The notes under the pieces were generated by a model. It worked only from the letters and a program-made list of their open reading frames with translations. It was not told the DNA's origin and searched no databases. The position numbers and the translations under genes are program-made. From Acheta domesticus (taxonomy: Eukaryota; Arthropoda; Insecta; Orthoptera; Gryllidae), in contig JAHLJT010008756.1 of assembly GCA_031308135.1 (NCBI GenBank), positions 73,071,821 to 73,135,820 of the forward strand: 64,000 nucleotides of DNA, in the 5' to 3' direction. The stretch's first letter is position 1. The number at the start of each line of letters is the position of its first letter. Shown in pieces: positions 25,394-37,027 of the stretch.

Positions 25394-25899
25394 AATATAT
25401 TTTTTTATTCCATTACAGCGTGGTATCTGATTGTTCTGTTTTGAATACCCGTGAATAATTGCAAGTTTTGCTATCTTGTTCCTTTTATGGTGATATCCGG
25501 TAATTAATGCAACTTCAGATAGGCACATAGAAAAATAACTAGTCATTTATTCCGTTATTTCTTCTTGTACATATTGTAACAAAATCATTAGTTACCGTCA
25601 GAAAATGGTTACAGAATGAATCGGTTAATGCCTATGTGAGATTATATTGATTTGCCTTTTGATAATTAAATATCATTGTTTCATTTGTCTCTTATAAGAT
25701 ATATGAAACATTGTAATTGTTTAATTATGCATCGTAGACTGGAATTATTTTTGTAATTAACCAGTAACAAACTCAGGAATCCAAGCACTTGACTTGATAA
25801 CGAGTGTCACGTCTTCTGCCATTTCTCTTGGGAGTCTATCACTCGAGATTGAGAAACATTTCTTTCTACTTGTGTGCTTTGATATTTTACGTGAAAAGC

Positions 25900-26160
25900 T
25901 TATCTCATTCGCTTGCTGAACTGCTGTCGGGGTGGGTTCGCGTCTGGTGTTACCGTTGCACGTACTACGCGTTCGTGTTCTGAACCGTGTTTAATCGGGT
26001 GTTATGCATACATGCGCGAGTGTCAAGTGTCGTGTTTATGTGAAATTTATTGCTTTATTGGGAGTGTACACAGAAATATGTTATGCCTTTATTTTGCGAT
26101 ACATTGGAAAAGAAACAGCGGATGTTTGGAGGTCTTCAGTGTTCAGCAATTGTTTTTGTA
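25900..26160 (+). other. Possible non-coding 5' exon
   Basis: This less AT-rich segment contains several TGTG/GTGTT motifs of the kind seen in insect leaders, and ends at a strong splice donor, TTTTTGTAAGTTC (26152-26164). The 82-codon open frame inside looks like no known protein. No acceptor partner is identified, so this is only a candidate. Confidence 0.2.
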
Positions 26161-26439
26161 AGTTCATTCTATTTTATTAAATAAAATATTATTACATCTT
26201 ATTTCGAGGACAGTTGCCTGTTTTACGTAGTTTAGTTGGAAAGAGTTGGTAGAAATGGTAAAAACAACATAAATGTATGAATTATTTACTACATGAAAAT
26301 ACTTGAACATTAGCAACCACAATCATTGTAACTAGTTTTGCATACTTACGTAAATGCAATTCAGTAACCATGCTGCTGAATCAGGTAATTTCTTAGATCA
26401 CTTTTTGTGTATTAAGTATTCTACAAAAAAACAATAACG

Positions 26440-26442
26440 ATG

Positions 26443-26478
<36 letters not shown>
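26440..26478. repeat. AAT microsatellite
   Basis: About eleven uninterrupted AAT units following GATGAT. A second AT-rich palindromic patch lies at about 26565-26605. Confidence 0.9.
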
Positions 26479-26479
<1 letters not shown>

Positions 26480-26609
26480 GGTTGTAATGATCTATTAACT
26501 TACGAGATTATTGAATAGCAATAGCAAATTTTATATTTATTTGCAAGGAAAATAATAAAATTAAAATAACAATAATATTATTATTATAAATATTATTATT
26601 GATAGTCGT

Positions 26610-27460
26610 CTTATTGAGCGAATATTTGGTAGGACAATGTCTTAACCCAATCGCGCATCGGGCAGATTAAAACATTTTCGATTTTTCAAGGGGTGTTTAA
26701 TTGTACCATGTGTGCTAACTAGAGTCATCCTAACACCATTGCATGCCAGGCATTTCCTAGCACAATCGCAGTATTTCCCATGTAGAATTTCCTAACAAGG
26801 CTAATCCAAAACGTCGAACTCGAATATTTTGTAAACTGTTAACGATATTGCGGTGAAGTTTTCACCAAACAACTCAATATATAGTTCATCCTTTGTAATT
26901 ACCTTTTTGATAGCATTTTTTTTATTTTAAGGGTTTACATTTACATTTTTTAAATGTAACACGAAACTGTTATTACACGACAAGACAGATGTTGAGCAGA
27001 AAATTCAGCAAAATAATTGGTATTTGATGGATAATAAGAAGCGTTATTGAATTTTAAAATCCGGTAATTTAGGAGGTTCGGAAGTTCGGGAGCGGCTGGA
27101 TTTCTAAGCATTTCCCGACCGTTCACCGGTTCCAAACACCGCTGATTATGATGTCTAGTGCGTGTTATGACCTCTAAACGACAAGTCTCACCGCACCGTA
27201 CAAAAGTATAAATGAAGCAGTCTAAAAATCGTGAAAGATGAATTTGTCGCGTGCCAACAGTGAGTCGCGGAAAGGTCAGGGAAGAGATTTGTTGTCCAGC
27301 GGCGCATCGTTTCTGCGGGCACTTCATGTAGAAATTTTTCAGTTTCGAGACCCATTTAGGTTGTAATCAACAACGTAATATCAATAAATATTATTTCATT
27401 TTATTAATGGTTTAAGGCTAATTCAAAACTATATACTGAAGAAAATTGGGTAGTTACAGT
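26610..27460. other. No gene recognised
   Basis: The longest frame is minus 26950-27327 (125 codons). It has no domain, signal peptide or splice support that I can see. It sits in a slightly GC-richer patch, so it is left as unassigned. Confidence 0.4.
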
Positions 27461-27467
27461 AAAAAAT

Positions 27468-27919
27468 AGCGGGGCTCAACAGCACATACTTTCCCATATT
27501 GTTTCTAAATTCGAAAATTCAGAGAGTTCAACGAAAAGGAGAGAGACGCCATTCTTTCAACCATGCCTTCTTCCATCTGTGAAAAATAAAAGAACAATTT
27601 GGAGGGTTTTTTGAGGAAATAATTTTTTTACAAATAGCATAAATTACCCGAAAACTACTCGTTGCTTTTTTTTCTCCAAAAATTGTACATGACCTTTTGT
27701 AAAGAGCAGATGTTTTACAACAGACTTCGTCCTAGGCACAAATCTCTATCTTCAATTTTGTAGTTTCAATTCTTTTTATAATTAGCAACAGGATTAATCC
27801 ACTTTTTAGATTCCAAGGCCAGGTAATAAGAGTTTTTCTTCCGAAATTTCGTCGTTTTCTGGAGCACGATTACTTTCACTTCTTAGGAAGTACTTTCGTG
27901 AGGGCGAGAGAGTAAAAAT
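27468..27919 (+). mobile_element. Family A repeat, short copy
   Basis: Starts with CAGCACATACTTTCCCATAT and ends with GGGCGAGAGAGTAAAA at about 27905-27919. Inside are the family blocks CCAAAAATTGTACATGACCT, ATCTCTATCTTCAATTTTG and a diverged CTGGAGCACGATTAC. It is a compact version of about 450 bp, similar in layout to the copy at 35513. Confidence 0.6.
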
Positions 27920-28019
27920 AGTTTCAATATCTCTACTACTGACTTAAGTAGCAACTCAATTCAATTGCTTCTCAGTAATAGAGCATTCTGTAGCGTATAT
28001 GGTCTTTAGTAATACATGC

Positions 28020-29505
28020 GTAAATACGGAGTAATATACGTAGTATAGGGAAAGTTATGTAATGCTGTGGAAAATCGATTTCGACATTTCAATGGAAATA
28101 CACGTTTTGCGGTCCCGTGATACCGAATTTTTTTTTTACAAAACGTCCGTCTATCTGTCCGTCGGCCCGTCGGTCAGTCCGTCTGGTGTATGTGAACAAC
28201 ATTAGCGCCTAAACCATGCGTAGAATTTTGTCCAAATTGAATAAAGCCTTGTACATTTGGCCTCACTCGAAGCTCTGAGATTTTGAAAAGCATTAATTAA
28301 TTTTAGGGGGTACTTTACATGAAGCCCTTAGGACATTTTCAAAATTTTCTCAAAAATTACTCCAAATTTTTTCTTTAAATGTCTTGTAAGACTGCATTCA
28401 TTAGGGAGACATAGGTCTGCTTTTCACAGAACCTCCAAATTTTCGATAATTGTAAAATTTTGAATTTTTTCGGCAACTTTAATTACAGTATTGAAGATAG
28501 AGATTTTTTTCCTACAAATGAAACGTGTTCACCTTAGTGAGTTCTTTCATTAAGGTCATGCCCATTTTTTGGAACTTTTTGTAGTTTTTGCGCAATATTG
28601 CGTGTAATACGTGCAATTTTGAAAAATGACAAAAACAAGTGTTTCTTAACAATGCCTCCAATTTATTCTTTAAACTTTTGGTAGGGATGGTGCTGAATGT
28701 ACTCCATGAGATGTCATAAACACCATTTTGCTCTATTGTTTTTTCAAAATTTACAAAAATATAATTTTTTGATTTGTCTCTCACGTCATTAATATTTACA
28801 CTAGCGGCGATTTGTTTACATTATTATATTAATGAGTACATGTGCTTTAAATAATGGCCAGTAAAGTTTCTCGAGGACTCAATTGTTTTCTGTGAAAACT
28901 AGCTCCAAATTCTGCATTTTCAGAAACGCTCAAACGCCATTTTCTCATAAAAGGCTCCAAGTGTTTTCTTTAAACTTTTAGGAACGGATAGTGCTAATTA
29001 CATTCTTTAATACGACGTAAAGTTAATTTTGAGATATTTTTTTGTTTTTTCAAAAATTACACAAAAATATAATTTCTTGGAAATATCTCTCATAACGTTA
29101 ATATGCACATTTACATAAATTTTTAAACACGATTGTATTTGTGAGTGAAAGTGATTAAAATGACTTCATTGCACTTTTTCGAAAACTCAAAAATTTTCTG
29201 TGAAAAAGAGCATCAAATTGCGAATTTACAGAATCGCTTAAACGCCATTTTCTTAAAAACGGCTTCAAATTTGTAAAAGAAAATAACCATTTAGGACGAG
29301 GTTTTTAATGTTCTTTAACATTCTTAAATTAATATTTCCGTTCTACTATTGGGAAACCGAAAAATTGAGAAACTGTCAAAAAATGTACTTTGACCAGCGA
29401 TAGATGTCAAGTGTATGTGGCAAGTCCGAATAGCTAGTTGATACCAAAGGGAATAGAAAAGTAATACGGGAAAGTCTGTGTCATTCTGCAGCACTACTAG
29501 TTTTA
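28020..29505 (-). mobile_element. Family A repeat, long copy of the CCCG subfamily
   Basis: On the minus strand the element starts at 29505 with AAAACTAGTAGTGCTGCAG and GACTTTCCCGTATTAC, and runs to about 28020, where TACGTATATTACTCCGTATT marks the 3' terminal hairpin region. The last GGGAAAGT is missing. A GACGGACAGATAGACGGACG-type stretch lies at about 28145-28185. No coding domain is found. Confidence 0.65.
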
Positions 29506-30130
29506 ATATTTTCCATTCTTAAAATTATCTTATTTGCTAAACATTCTTGGCCTTGAACAATTTACTGATGCAACATCCGTTTTATTCTTAAATTCTAAAC
29601 TTTTCTGTAACTTACGAATTACCGCAATATTGGAGTTGAGTAAAATTATTTCGTTCCGCAGACGTCGTCCTTCACCATTTCTTCAATATTCCGCACTGAG
29701 TTTGGCTGTATACGTTTTTACACTGACCGCGTCTTTGTACTTATATTTTCATTCGCGACTCAAATTTCGCATTTAATCAAATTCTGTTCTTACAGTTAAT
29801 GCGGGATACTTTCGGATATGCATATTCCGTCTAACATCTCCCAACGAAATATAACTTAAAAACTTTTCTGAAACAAATTTTCTGCCACACATGACCATAC
29901 GTCCAACTCCTATCTTATCGAGACTAATTCTCAAGCAAAATCCACACGGCTTGTTTTCACGTTCCCATGTTCTGCATTGTTACTGACAGAATCCGACGCT
30001 AGTTTGTCCACTGCAACTCGGCTATCGGGATTTTCGTGTTTTTCCCTACAACGTTCTCCTTTCACGATAATGTATTAAAAATTGTTTTCTAATATTTTCA
30101 ATACTTATGCAAACACGTCTTTCATGTTAA

Positions 30131-30301
30131 GACCTCGGTTGTCCGGGTGACGCCGCGTGCTAGGCTGTGTAGCCGACGTTTCGACCACCATTTCGCGATC
30201 TTCTTCAGGGCTGGTCTGCCAAAGAAGAAGAAGACCGCGAAATGATGGTCGAAACGTCGGCTACACAGCCTGGCACGCGGCGTCACCTGGACAGCCGAGA
30301 T
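30131..30301. repeat. Inverted pair of Penelope-type terminal repeats
   Basis: The left arm (30131-30207) and right arm (about 30228-30301) are near-perfect reverse complements with a short centre. Both carry the sequence GTAGCCGACGTTTCGACCA or its complement. This CGAAACGTCGGCT block resembles the terminal repeats of Penelope-like retroelements. No reverse transcriptase lies next to it, so it is an isolated pair of ends. Confidence 0.65.
30171..30212 (-). ncRNA. Hammerhead ribozyme motif (Penelope type)
   Basis: On the minus strand the order is AGCC (stem I), CUGAAGA (core C3-A9, N7 = A), one extra A, a stem II of GAUC/GGUC, GAA, ACGU (a two-pair palindromic stem III), C as the cleavage-site base, then GGCU, which pairs with AGCC. 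All invariant core positions are present. Very short stem III is typical of Penelope-like element hammerheads, which are thought to act as dimers (established knowledge). The extra nucleotide before stem II and a C-G then G-U stem are caveats. Activity is not shown by sequence. Confidence 0.6.
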
Positions 30302-31009
30302 CTCAACTCTGGCCGCGGAAGCCTAAGACTTCACGTCTTTCATGTTATTTACCGACATCTTACGTGTCCATTGTCTTATTTCTGTATACATTTCTCCGTA
30401 TTTTCCCTTACTTCCTATCTAATTCTGTGGACATATATTATTAATTTATATAAAATGCCCCATAGGTATTTTTACCCATCTGAATATTTAGACATTTAAT
30501 GTTGTAAAGTGTCTTCTATCAATCGAAATTAAACTATAGGGAGGGGGGAATTTAGAGGTTTGTTTTAGTCTAACATTCTGAATATATAGCCCCTGGATTG
30601 AGCCTATCCAGATGATTGGGCGACAGGTCGTCCTGAAAATGAATTCACAAAACTACGTATTTAGAGTTGATAGAATTCTTTGTTGTTATGTGGCCCCCTT
30701 CCTGAGGTATCTTCTCTTATGTTGTCTTCCTGTTGATGGTGCACTTCATTTTTTATTTTACGAGCACGTTAGTCAGTTTTGGCACTCTACGATATAAAAA
30801 TCATTTTATTTATGTAACGGTAAAAATAATAGCACAATATACGAAAGTTACTTTTGCTCGCGATGTACCCATACATCGCGCATGCAGACGGTGTTTGTGT
30901 TGCTTTCTGAACTCTTTTGCCTGCAAATTCTGCAAATTTAGCTACTGAGAGACCAGGTATTTCTTAGTGACATGTTTACTCATCATATAGCGCTTCCAAG
31001 GTTTCTGCA

Positions 31010-31122
31010 AATTTCGTGTGTGGAGTGTGATTTTGTTGAAGAGTGAAGTTTCATTGACAAGCAGGAGCCGTCACAACACTCCCGCGCGCCTACTTCGTGA
31101 AAACTGAACAGCACAAGCAAAA
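31010..31122 (+). other. Possible 5' exon ending at a splice donor
   Basis: A leader-like segment ends in CACAAGCAAAATGTAAGTAT. The GTAAGTA is a near-ideal donor, and it would leave AAAAT or AAAATG at the exon end, a common place for a split start codon. I find no next exon, so this is weak. Confidence 0.2.
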
Positions 31123-31882
31123 TGTAAGTATTTTCCTATATTGTCACCGGCATTTCTACTTTTATTTCTTTAAACGTATTTTATATTTATTATTATAATA
31201 GGCGTATCGATAATTTATGACCATGCTACAGGTTATCTTCCGAGATCCAGTCATATTTACCCCGGAGAGTTTCACGTTTCCTTATGGGCATCAACTTTTC
31301 GGCTGTATTCCTTGGTAAGACAAAGTTTTTAAGCCTTGAATTATGATTGTTAAAGTGATGTTAAAAAGGGACATATCACATAAACATCTGCGTCACTGGG
31401 CCTGAATTATTTTAATTTGGTGTTCATTTTTCTAAAAAGTTGGCATTGTATTGTTGCAGATCTCAAAGTATTTCGAGAATATCTGACATTGCTTGAGAGA
31501 ATGGTGGCGTAACCTGTGATACTTGTCAACAGATTGTGTGCGGAATGAATAAGTCAGCTCAGTGTTACATATGATGTATCTTGTAACCGTGACTCCAAGG
31601 ATGAAGACTAAAAATCTTGTGCTGTCTGTGAAGATTCACTTTCACAAATATTAAATGTTCCACGTCAACGCTTGAATTTTCTCTGTTTATTTTTAAATAA
31701 AAACAATTATTATTTCATTTTGATGTTGTTAAAAATAAGAAAAATCCTTCAAAAACGAAAGAAACAACACTGAATACCCGGGGGAGAGTTCTAAACAGAT
31801 GCGAAATATGTCACGAAATATTATACGATTGCTGGAATGTGAAAAAAATATCTATGGCATGACGAGCCGCATTAAATCACGT

Positions 31883-32512
31883 TGTATCACATTTGTCGCG
31901 TGGCCCTAGACGGCTGGCGCCCGCGTAAGCATAATGACGTAGCTCCGCCGCGGAAAGAGCGTCTCAGCAGAAAAGGCCTATATAACGGCTTAACCTCCGC
32001 TTAGCGGGGGAACGAATGCTACTCGTGAGCTCGTCGCCCGTCTGCACGGACCTTCCACTCCCCGTCGGTTCAGATCGGCCCAAACTGGCCCTGCCGATTT
32101 CCCTTCACCCCTAGTCAGTTCAGATCGGCCCAAACTGGCCCTGCCGACCTCCCTTCACCCTTAGTCGGTTCAGATAGGCCCAAACTGGCCCTGCCGACAC
32201 TCCTCAATCCCGCTAGTCCAGACAGACCCTCCTGGGGTCCTGCTAGCAGCTTCCCGGCCTTGTCCCTGATCGCCGTGCACTTCGAGTGGCGCCATGTCCG
32301 CTGCAAAGTCGCTCTTCCGGAGAACCATCCTCGCCGAGGCTGGGCTACGTCAGGTGCCTATGTAAGTTACACCTCTCCAATAAACTGCTGTTTGCCATGA
32401 CTGGGGTCATCCCTGTTCTTATTGCTCCCTCTCATCCGCCTTAGGCCTTTAATAGAATAGGGAATGGCCCAGAGGGCACCTTCTGCCCTTACCTTCCTTC
32501 CACTCCCCTGCA
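31883..32512 (+). mobile_element. LTR of a retrotransposon (solo or 5' LTR)
   Basis: Starts with TGTATCAC, has a TATATAA box at 31979-31985 and a polyadenylation signal AATAAA at 32379-32384, about 400 bp apart, which is LTR layout. It holds three 50-bp tandem units at 32064-32213. The end is ambiguous. It may close with CA at 32512 and be followed by TGGTGCCAGACCCC, a primer-binding-site-like sequence at 32515. Or the 5-bp repeat CACGT at 31878-31882 and 32511-32515 may be a target duplication of a solo copy. No gag or pol follows. Confidence 0.55.
32064..32213 (+). repeat. Three 50-bp tandem units inside the LTR
   Basis: Each unit begins GTC(G/A)GTTCAGAT and contains CGGCCCAAACTGGCCCTGCC. 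The units start at 32064, 32114 and 32164 and differ by only a few bases. Tandem units just downstream of the TATA box would lie in the transcribed R/U5 region. Confidence 0.85.
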
Positions 32513-33103
32513 CGTGGTGCCAGACCCCTTCCCCCACGAAACATTGTTTCCTTTTGCAGAATTGATAAGAATGGCAAACGGGTGCACGCATTGCCAGAGC
32601 GTTATCTCTAGGTGCATTTAATGTGAATTCTTCTGATATAAATGCAGAATTGTTCTAACATCGCGAATATCGGCGGGTTGTTTTTATCAGCTTACATTAA
32701 ATTTCTATGTATGTTGATTGTTCCTCATTAGTTCGGAGTCTCTTTTTTTAAATAAAAACAATTACTTATAATATTTTGATGTTTTTGATCTTGCTCGTGC
32801 TGGATGAAATATTTTAGAAATCTGCCAAGAGCCATAGACAATCCAAACACAGCGACCGCGCGAACTGAATCGTTGTGAAAACTACGCGGGCGGTGCAGGG
32901 TTAAGATATATTTTAATTTCCACATTGCGTAATGCATATTTTTAATTTTATATACAAGTGAACACTTTTGTAATTGCTACAGGATTCAAATATTTTCCTT
33001 TTCGCGAAGGCAAATTGTGGATGCTTTATGCCTAACATTGACAAGACAAATGTAGGATGTTGTAATTTAGTGGATTTTATGGCAATGTAGAATGGATAAA
33101 AAT

Positions 33104-33178
33104 ATCTACCCAGTCTTGGAATCAAACCCGTCACTCCTCTAGTTCTGGAAGAACACTGACACTGAGCCATTAATTCCT
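33104..33178 (-). repeat. tRNA-derived SINE head
   Basis: The minus strand has TGGCTCAGTGTCAG (A-box-like) and, about 33 bp on, GGGTTTGATTCC (B-box-like). The spacing fits an internal pol III promoter. The cloverleaf is degenerate, so it is not a working tRNA. Confidence 0.55.
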
Positions 33179-33754
33179 TGCCTTAGCTCTTCTTCTTACG
33201 TTTATATTTTCGAAACTTGAAAGCAACATTATGTACTCAAAAATTAATGTCAATTTCGTTTCATGGGCAGGAATCACGGAATTCTATACCACTACTATTT
33301 AGCTGTCAATGGAATTCAAAATATTTTATACGCTCTCCAATCACATAAATTTAATTTTCAGAGGTCACGTAATTTTAAAAATCATCGTTAGAGAGCAGTC
33401 GGCAGGCAGGTATGTCGACCGCCATCAACCTCTCAGGCCAATGCATTTTCGACACGAAATCTAATGTTACCATGGGTGTCCAAAAACTTTATTTTTCCAC
33501 AGTCATCGTCGAACACCGGCCTAAAAATGCATGAGGTATTAATGAAAATATCGAACCCGATTTGGAACTCATTTCAAAGAGCGAATTTTTCAGTTTCATA
33601 TTGGCATAGAAATTTTGTCAGAAATAACGTGTAACTTCCTATATCACATAAATATATACCTCTCATCATACGTTTTCATTTCACATTGTGAACTTTTGAG
33701 AACAAACATAAGTCTTACTATAATAAGTCACAGTAAGTGAATTGCAAACTGGGA

Positions 33755-34264
33755 TAGGTGTTTCAGGGCATCAGCTGATGTCACGGCAGTGCCTCTGACC
33801 GGAATGTTCTAGGCTCCAGTCCCGGCGGATTTAATCGACATTTGCTTGACAGCTAGGTCGAATTCCGTCACTGTCTGGAGGAGAATTCTAGCGGCCGGCT
33901 ACTCTGATCGGTAATTTTCCGTGTTTTCTCCGAACAACATCGTGAGTATGCCGAAGCTGTACTCTAGCAAATGGGACACGAACCGCGCAATATCTTTCCT
34001 TCCTCTTCCTTGTCCTATCTTCAGCCCTCACCCCCCACACACACACACACACATTGTGCCGGGAGGCCGGTCGGGAGCTTAGAGCTTGTCCCAGCTGGAG
34101 TGATGCCCCAGTGGTGGGAGATAGTTGGGGAATACCCCGCTAACCAACAGTAGATCGGCGCCATATCTCGTCATCATGCGGGAGACCACCGCCACCTGCA
34201 GAGAGGGAAACATGCACTGCAAATACGGGACTAACGATCTTAGTGGTTGACGCGCCCGGAATCA
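33755..34264 (+). repeat. SINE-like repeat family C, longest plus-strand copy
   Basis: The copy runs from GGCATCAGCTGATGTCACGG to GACGCGCCCGGAATCAC. A B-box-like GGCTCCAGTCCCGG lies near its start. It contains a short CA run at about 34030-34052. Matching blocks occur at 8365-8885 (reversed), 20205-20640 (reversed), 23905-24262 and 63655-63995. The frame at 33971-34153 follows from this repeat and is not a gene. Confidence 0.65.
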
Positions 34265-34679
34265 CTAACAATGTGAACTGCAAATCTGTCAAATGTCTCC
34301 ATCTTTCGCTACACATTTGGAGTATCCGTTTCCATTGCGAGGACGCGTCTGTCCTTCAAGGGCCTTATAGACTTGGGATTGCGCTCTACTTGCAATACAG
34401 TCGTGCTGGATGTCAGTGCATGTAGAATGTGGTGTTTCGCACGCAGGCAGTTGTATGCCCCTGATCTCTGTGGAACGCAACCCGCCTGGCCTTAAAGTAG
34501 AGCCGGAGAGGCTTGCAGATGGATAGAACTTTCGATTTTCTTTAATAAGAACTATGAAAAGAGAATCGTTATTTTTTTAAAAAATACATTTTTAATCAGT
34601 TTTAATCACTTAACGATTTCTTATTATTTCATAAAATTCCGAGGTTTACCCACCAGCTTAGTTCAAATCAGTGATGTGA

Positions 34680-35480
34680 AAGAATCTTTACCGTTCAAAT
34701 GTGTAGAAATAGACTTCCTTGAAAATCTGAAATAAGATCGTATACAATTTTTTGAAAATTGGACGAGTTTTCGCGTAATTTTGCTTAAAAGACACGCTAT
34801 TTCTAATTAATGCACCAAATTCTTTTATTAAATTTTGAACATGGATAGCGCAAAGGACGCTTAAGAGGGTCTCTTGTCCATTGAAATACACGATTTTTCT
34901 AAAATTGCAAAAATCCGTAATGTTTATCTGCGTCTTCTTATAAGAAAGTCTTATTATGAAGACATTCTTTAAATGAAATATTCATCAAAAAGATATCTTT
35001 AACGAGCAATTTTTCGAAAATATTTGTAGTTTGGCGAATTTTTGCGTCAAATAAGCAATTTTTAAATTTTAAACTCATTTTCTCAGGAACAGCTCCAGAT
35101 TTTTCGTTAAATATTTTTCACGTACGGTAAAGAAAGTGATCTTTTTCCTATTTTTGGCACCCTCGGTGTATTTTCGAAAATTGGAAAAAATCAAGATGGT
35201 AATTTCGAATTTCCGACCTTCGTTAGAGGCGCTGTGAAAATAATATGAGGTGAACTTGGAGGAAGTTGCATATTCTCAGAATCCCTGAAACACCGATTGT
35301 CGGATTTGTGTTGATATTTGATTAAAATTTGTTTTTCGTTCTAAGATGTAAAGATTAGAGACAGGAGTTCCATGAAAATGAATGTTTTTGTTTGAGCTTC
35401 GTAGAGCTTCCAAACTTTTTAATTATATCTTTCTAGTCTGTTAATGTTACAGCCGGATGAGACTAAAAATCAAACTCCCG
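34680..35480. repeat. Diverged family A-like AT-rich block
   Basis: Blocks such as TTTTTGAAAATTGGACGAG, CATTTTCTCAGGAACAGCTCC and several TTTTCGAAAAT runs recall the interior of family A in reverse. Similarity is weak and ends are not visible. I see no gene here. Confidence 0.3.
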
Positions 35481-35512
35481 AAACGACACACAACAGCGTT
35501 CAAGAATTAAAA

Positions 35513-35890
35513 CTAGTGGTGCTACAATAGAATATACTTTCTCGCAATGTGAAAATTTTATCATGTACGACGGGACGCCCACACACGTTTCATTAATTTC
35601 GAACAGAAATTACGCGAAAACTACTTTCACAAAAAATTGTACATCATCTTTTTATAGAGCTAATTTTGTACAACAGACTTTGTCTGAGGCAAAATCTCTA
35701 TCTTCAATTTTGTAGTTTGGATTTTTTAAATTTTCGAAAAAATAATAATTACCCGAAAATGGGACTAACACCATATTTTTACCGTGTATTTTTACATATA
35801 TGGAGAAAATTTAAAAAAAAGAAATCGCCGTTTTCTGGCGCACGATTACAGTACTTTCTATTCTTACGTTAGAAGTTGCGAGAAAGTAAA
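35513..35890 (+). mobile_element. Family A compact element with 13-bp perfect inverted ends
   Basis: After the family leader AAACTAGTGGTGCTAC, the element shows TACTTTCTCGCAA at 35535-35547 and its exact reverse complement at 35876-35888. Inside are the shared blocks ACAAAAAATTGTACATCATC, ATCTCTATCTTCAATTTTG and CTGGCGCACGATTAC. At about 375 bp it has the layout of a MITE. Confidence 0.7.
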
Positions 35891-37027
35891 ATCGTTTACT
35901 TACAACCGTTCACTATACGATCTGCAAGTACAATGAAGAAAAATGACATCTAATCGCTGGAATACCAACATTACAGTATTACAATACTAAGATCGTCAAG
36001 AAAGGAACGAACCATTCTTTATATTTAAGCTAAAACAACCGGTGAATTTACATTTTATAAAACTTGTACGTACTTAAAATATTAGATATTCATTGTACAG
36101 TCTCTGTATTTTAGGATACTAAAATAGGCTAACAAACGATTTTTATTAGCAATGTTTAAATTCTCTTAGGTTTTATATTACATTTGAGGTTTGAGAATTT
36201 CAAGGTAAATTTTGAATGATAAAACATTTTCAAATTTTCTTCCAATTTTTTTTGTCACAGATACCAACATTCCAGGCGCGGATCCAAGGGGGGGTCACGG
36301 GGGTCATGACCCCCCCCAAATGATGAACGGCCAAAATTTTGTGAGAAACTTCAACATACCTAAAAAAAAAGTCTGAAATACTGATAACCTTTCCAGTGTC
36401 CCTTCAGAATTGGGGCTGGCCGAGACATTTTCAGATATTTTCAAACAATTCTAGAAATTCCTAAAAATTTAGCAGTGCTAAAAACTAATGAATCTATATA
36501 GAAATTGAAATTTAATTTGTATAAAAACATACTTCATCAAGATCATACAAGATCACTTTCAAAATATTTTTAATACAAAGAAATCTATCTAAACAAGTAC
36601 AAGATCTAAAGTCGGAATAAAATACACTGAGCGTTACTAGTGTTGCTAACTTGATGTGAATGTTTGTCGCTAATTGAACGAGAGAATTGTGGGAAAAATC
36701 GACGTCAACACATGGACTCATGTTAAAAGTCACAACTGTTGTTCAAAGGGAATAGAACTAGATAAAGTTTGTAATAATAATGATATGTATATAAAATTGG
36801 CAACAATCTTCCTTTCAGGTGTTTGTTAGCATTCAGTTTCGATGATACAATCCAATTCAATATCCGAACTCCTATCGAACTCAATGTTTATTTAACCTAA
36901 AAATGCTTAATGTAATCTGTAACGGTGAACCTAATTTGATTATTTAAGTCTGATGCCGGTTCTGGTTTTGTAAGAACTTAAGATAAGGCTATCAACAGGG
37001 GTTAGTGGTAATGATTTATCGAAAAGA

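Noticed and set aside
33970..34153. Frame starting MGHEPRNIFPSSS
   Set aside because: It is part of the dispersed repeat family C, which recurs at several sites in the window.
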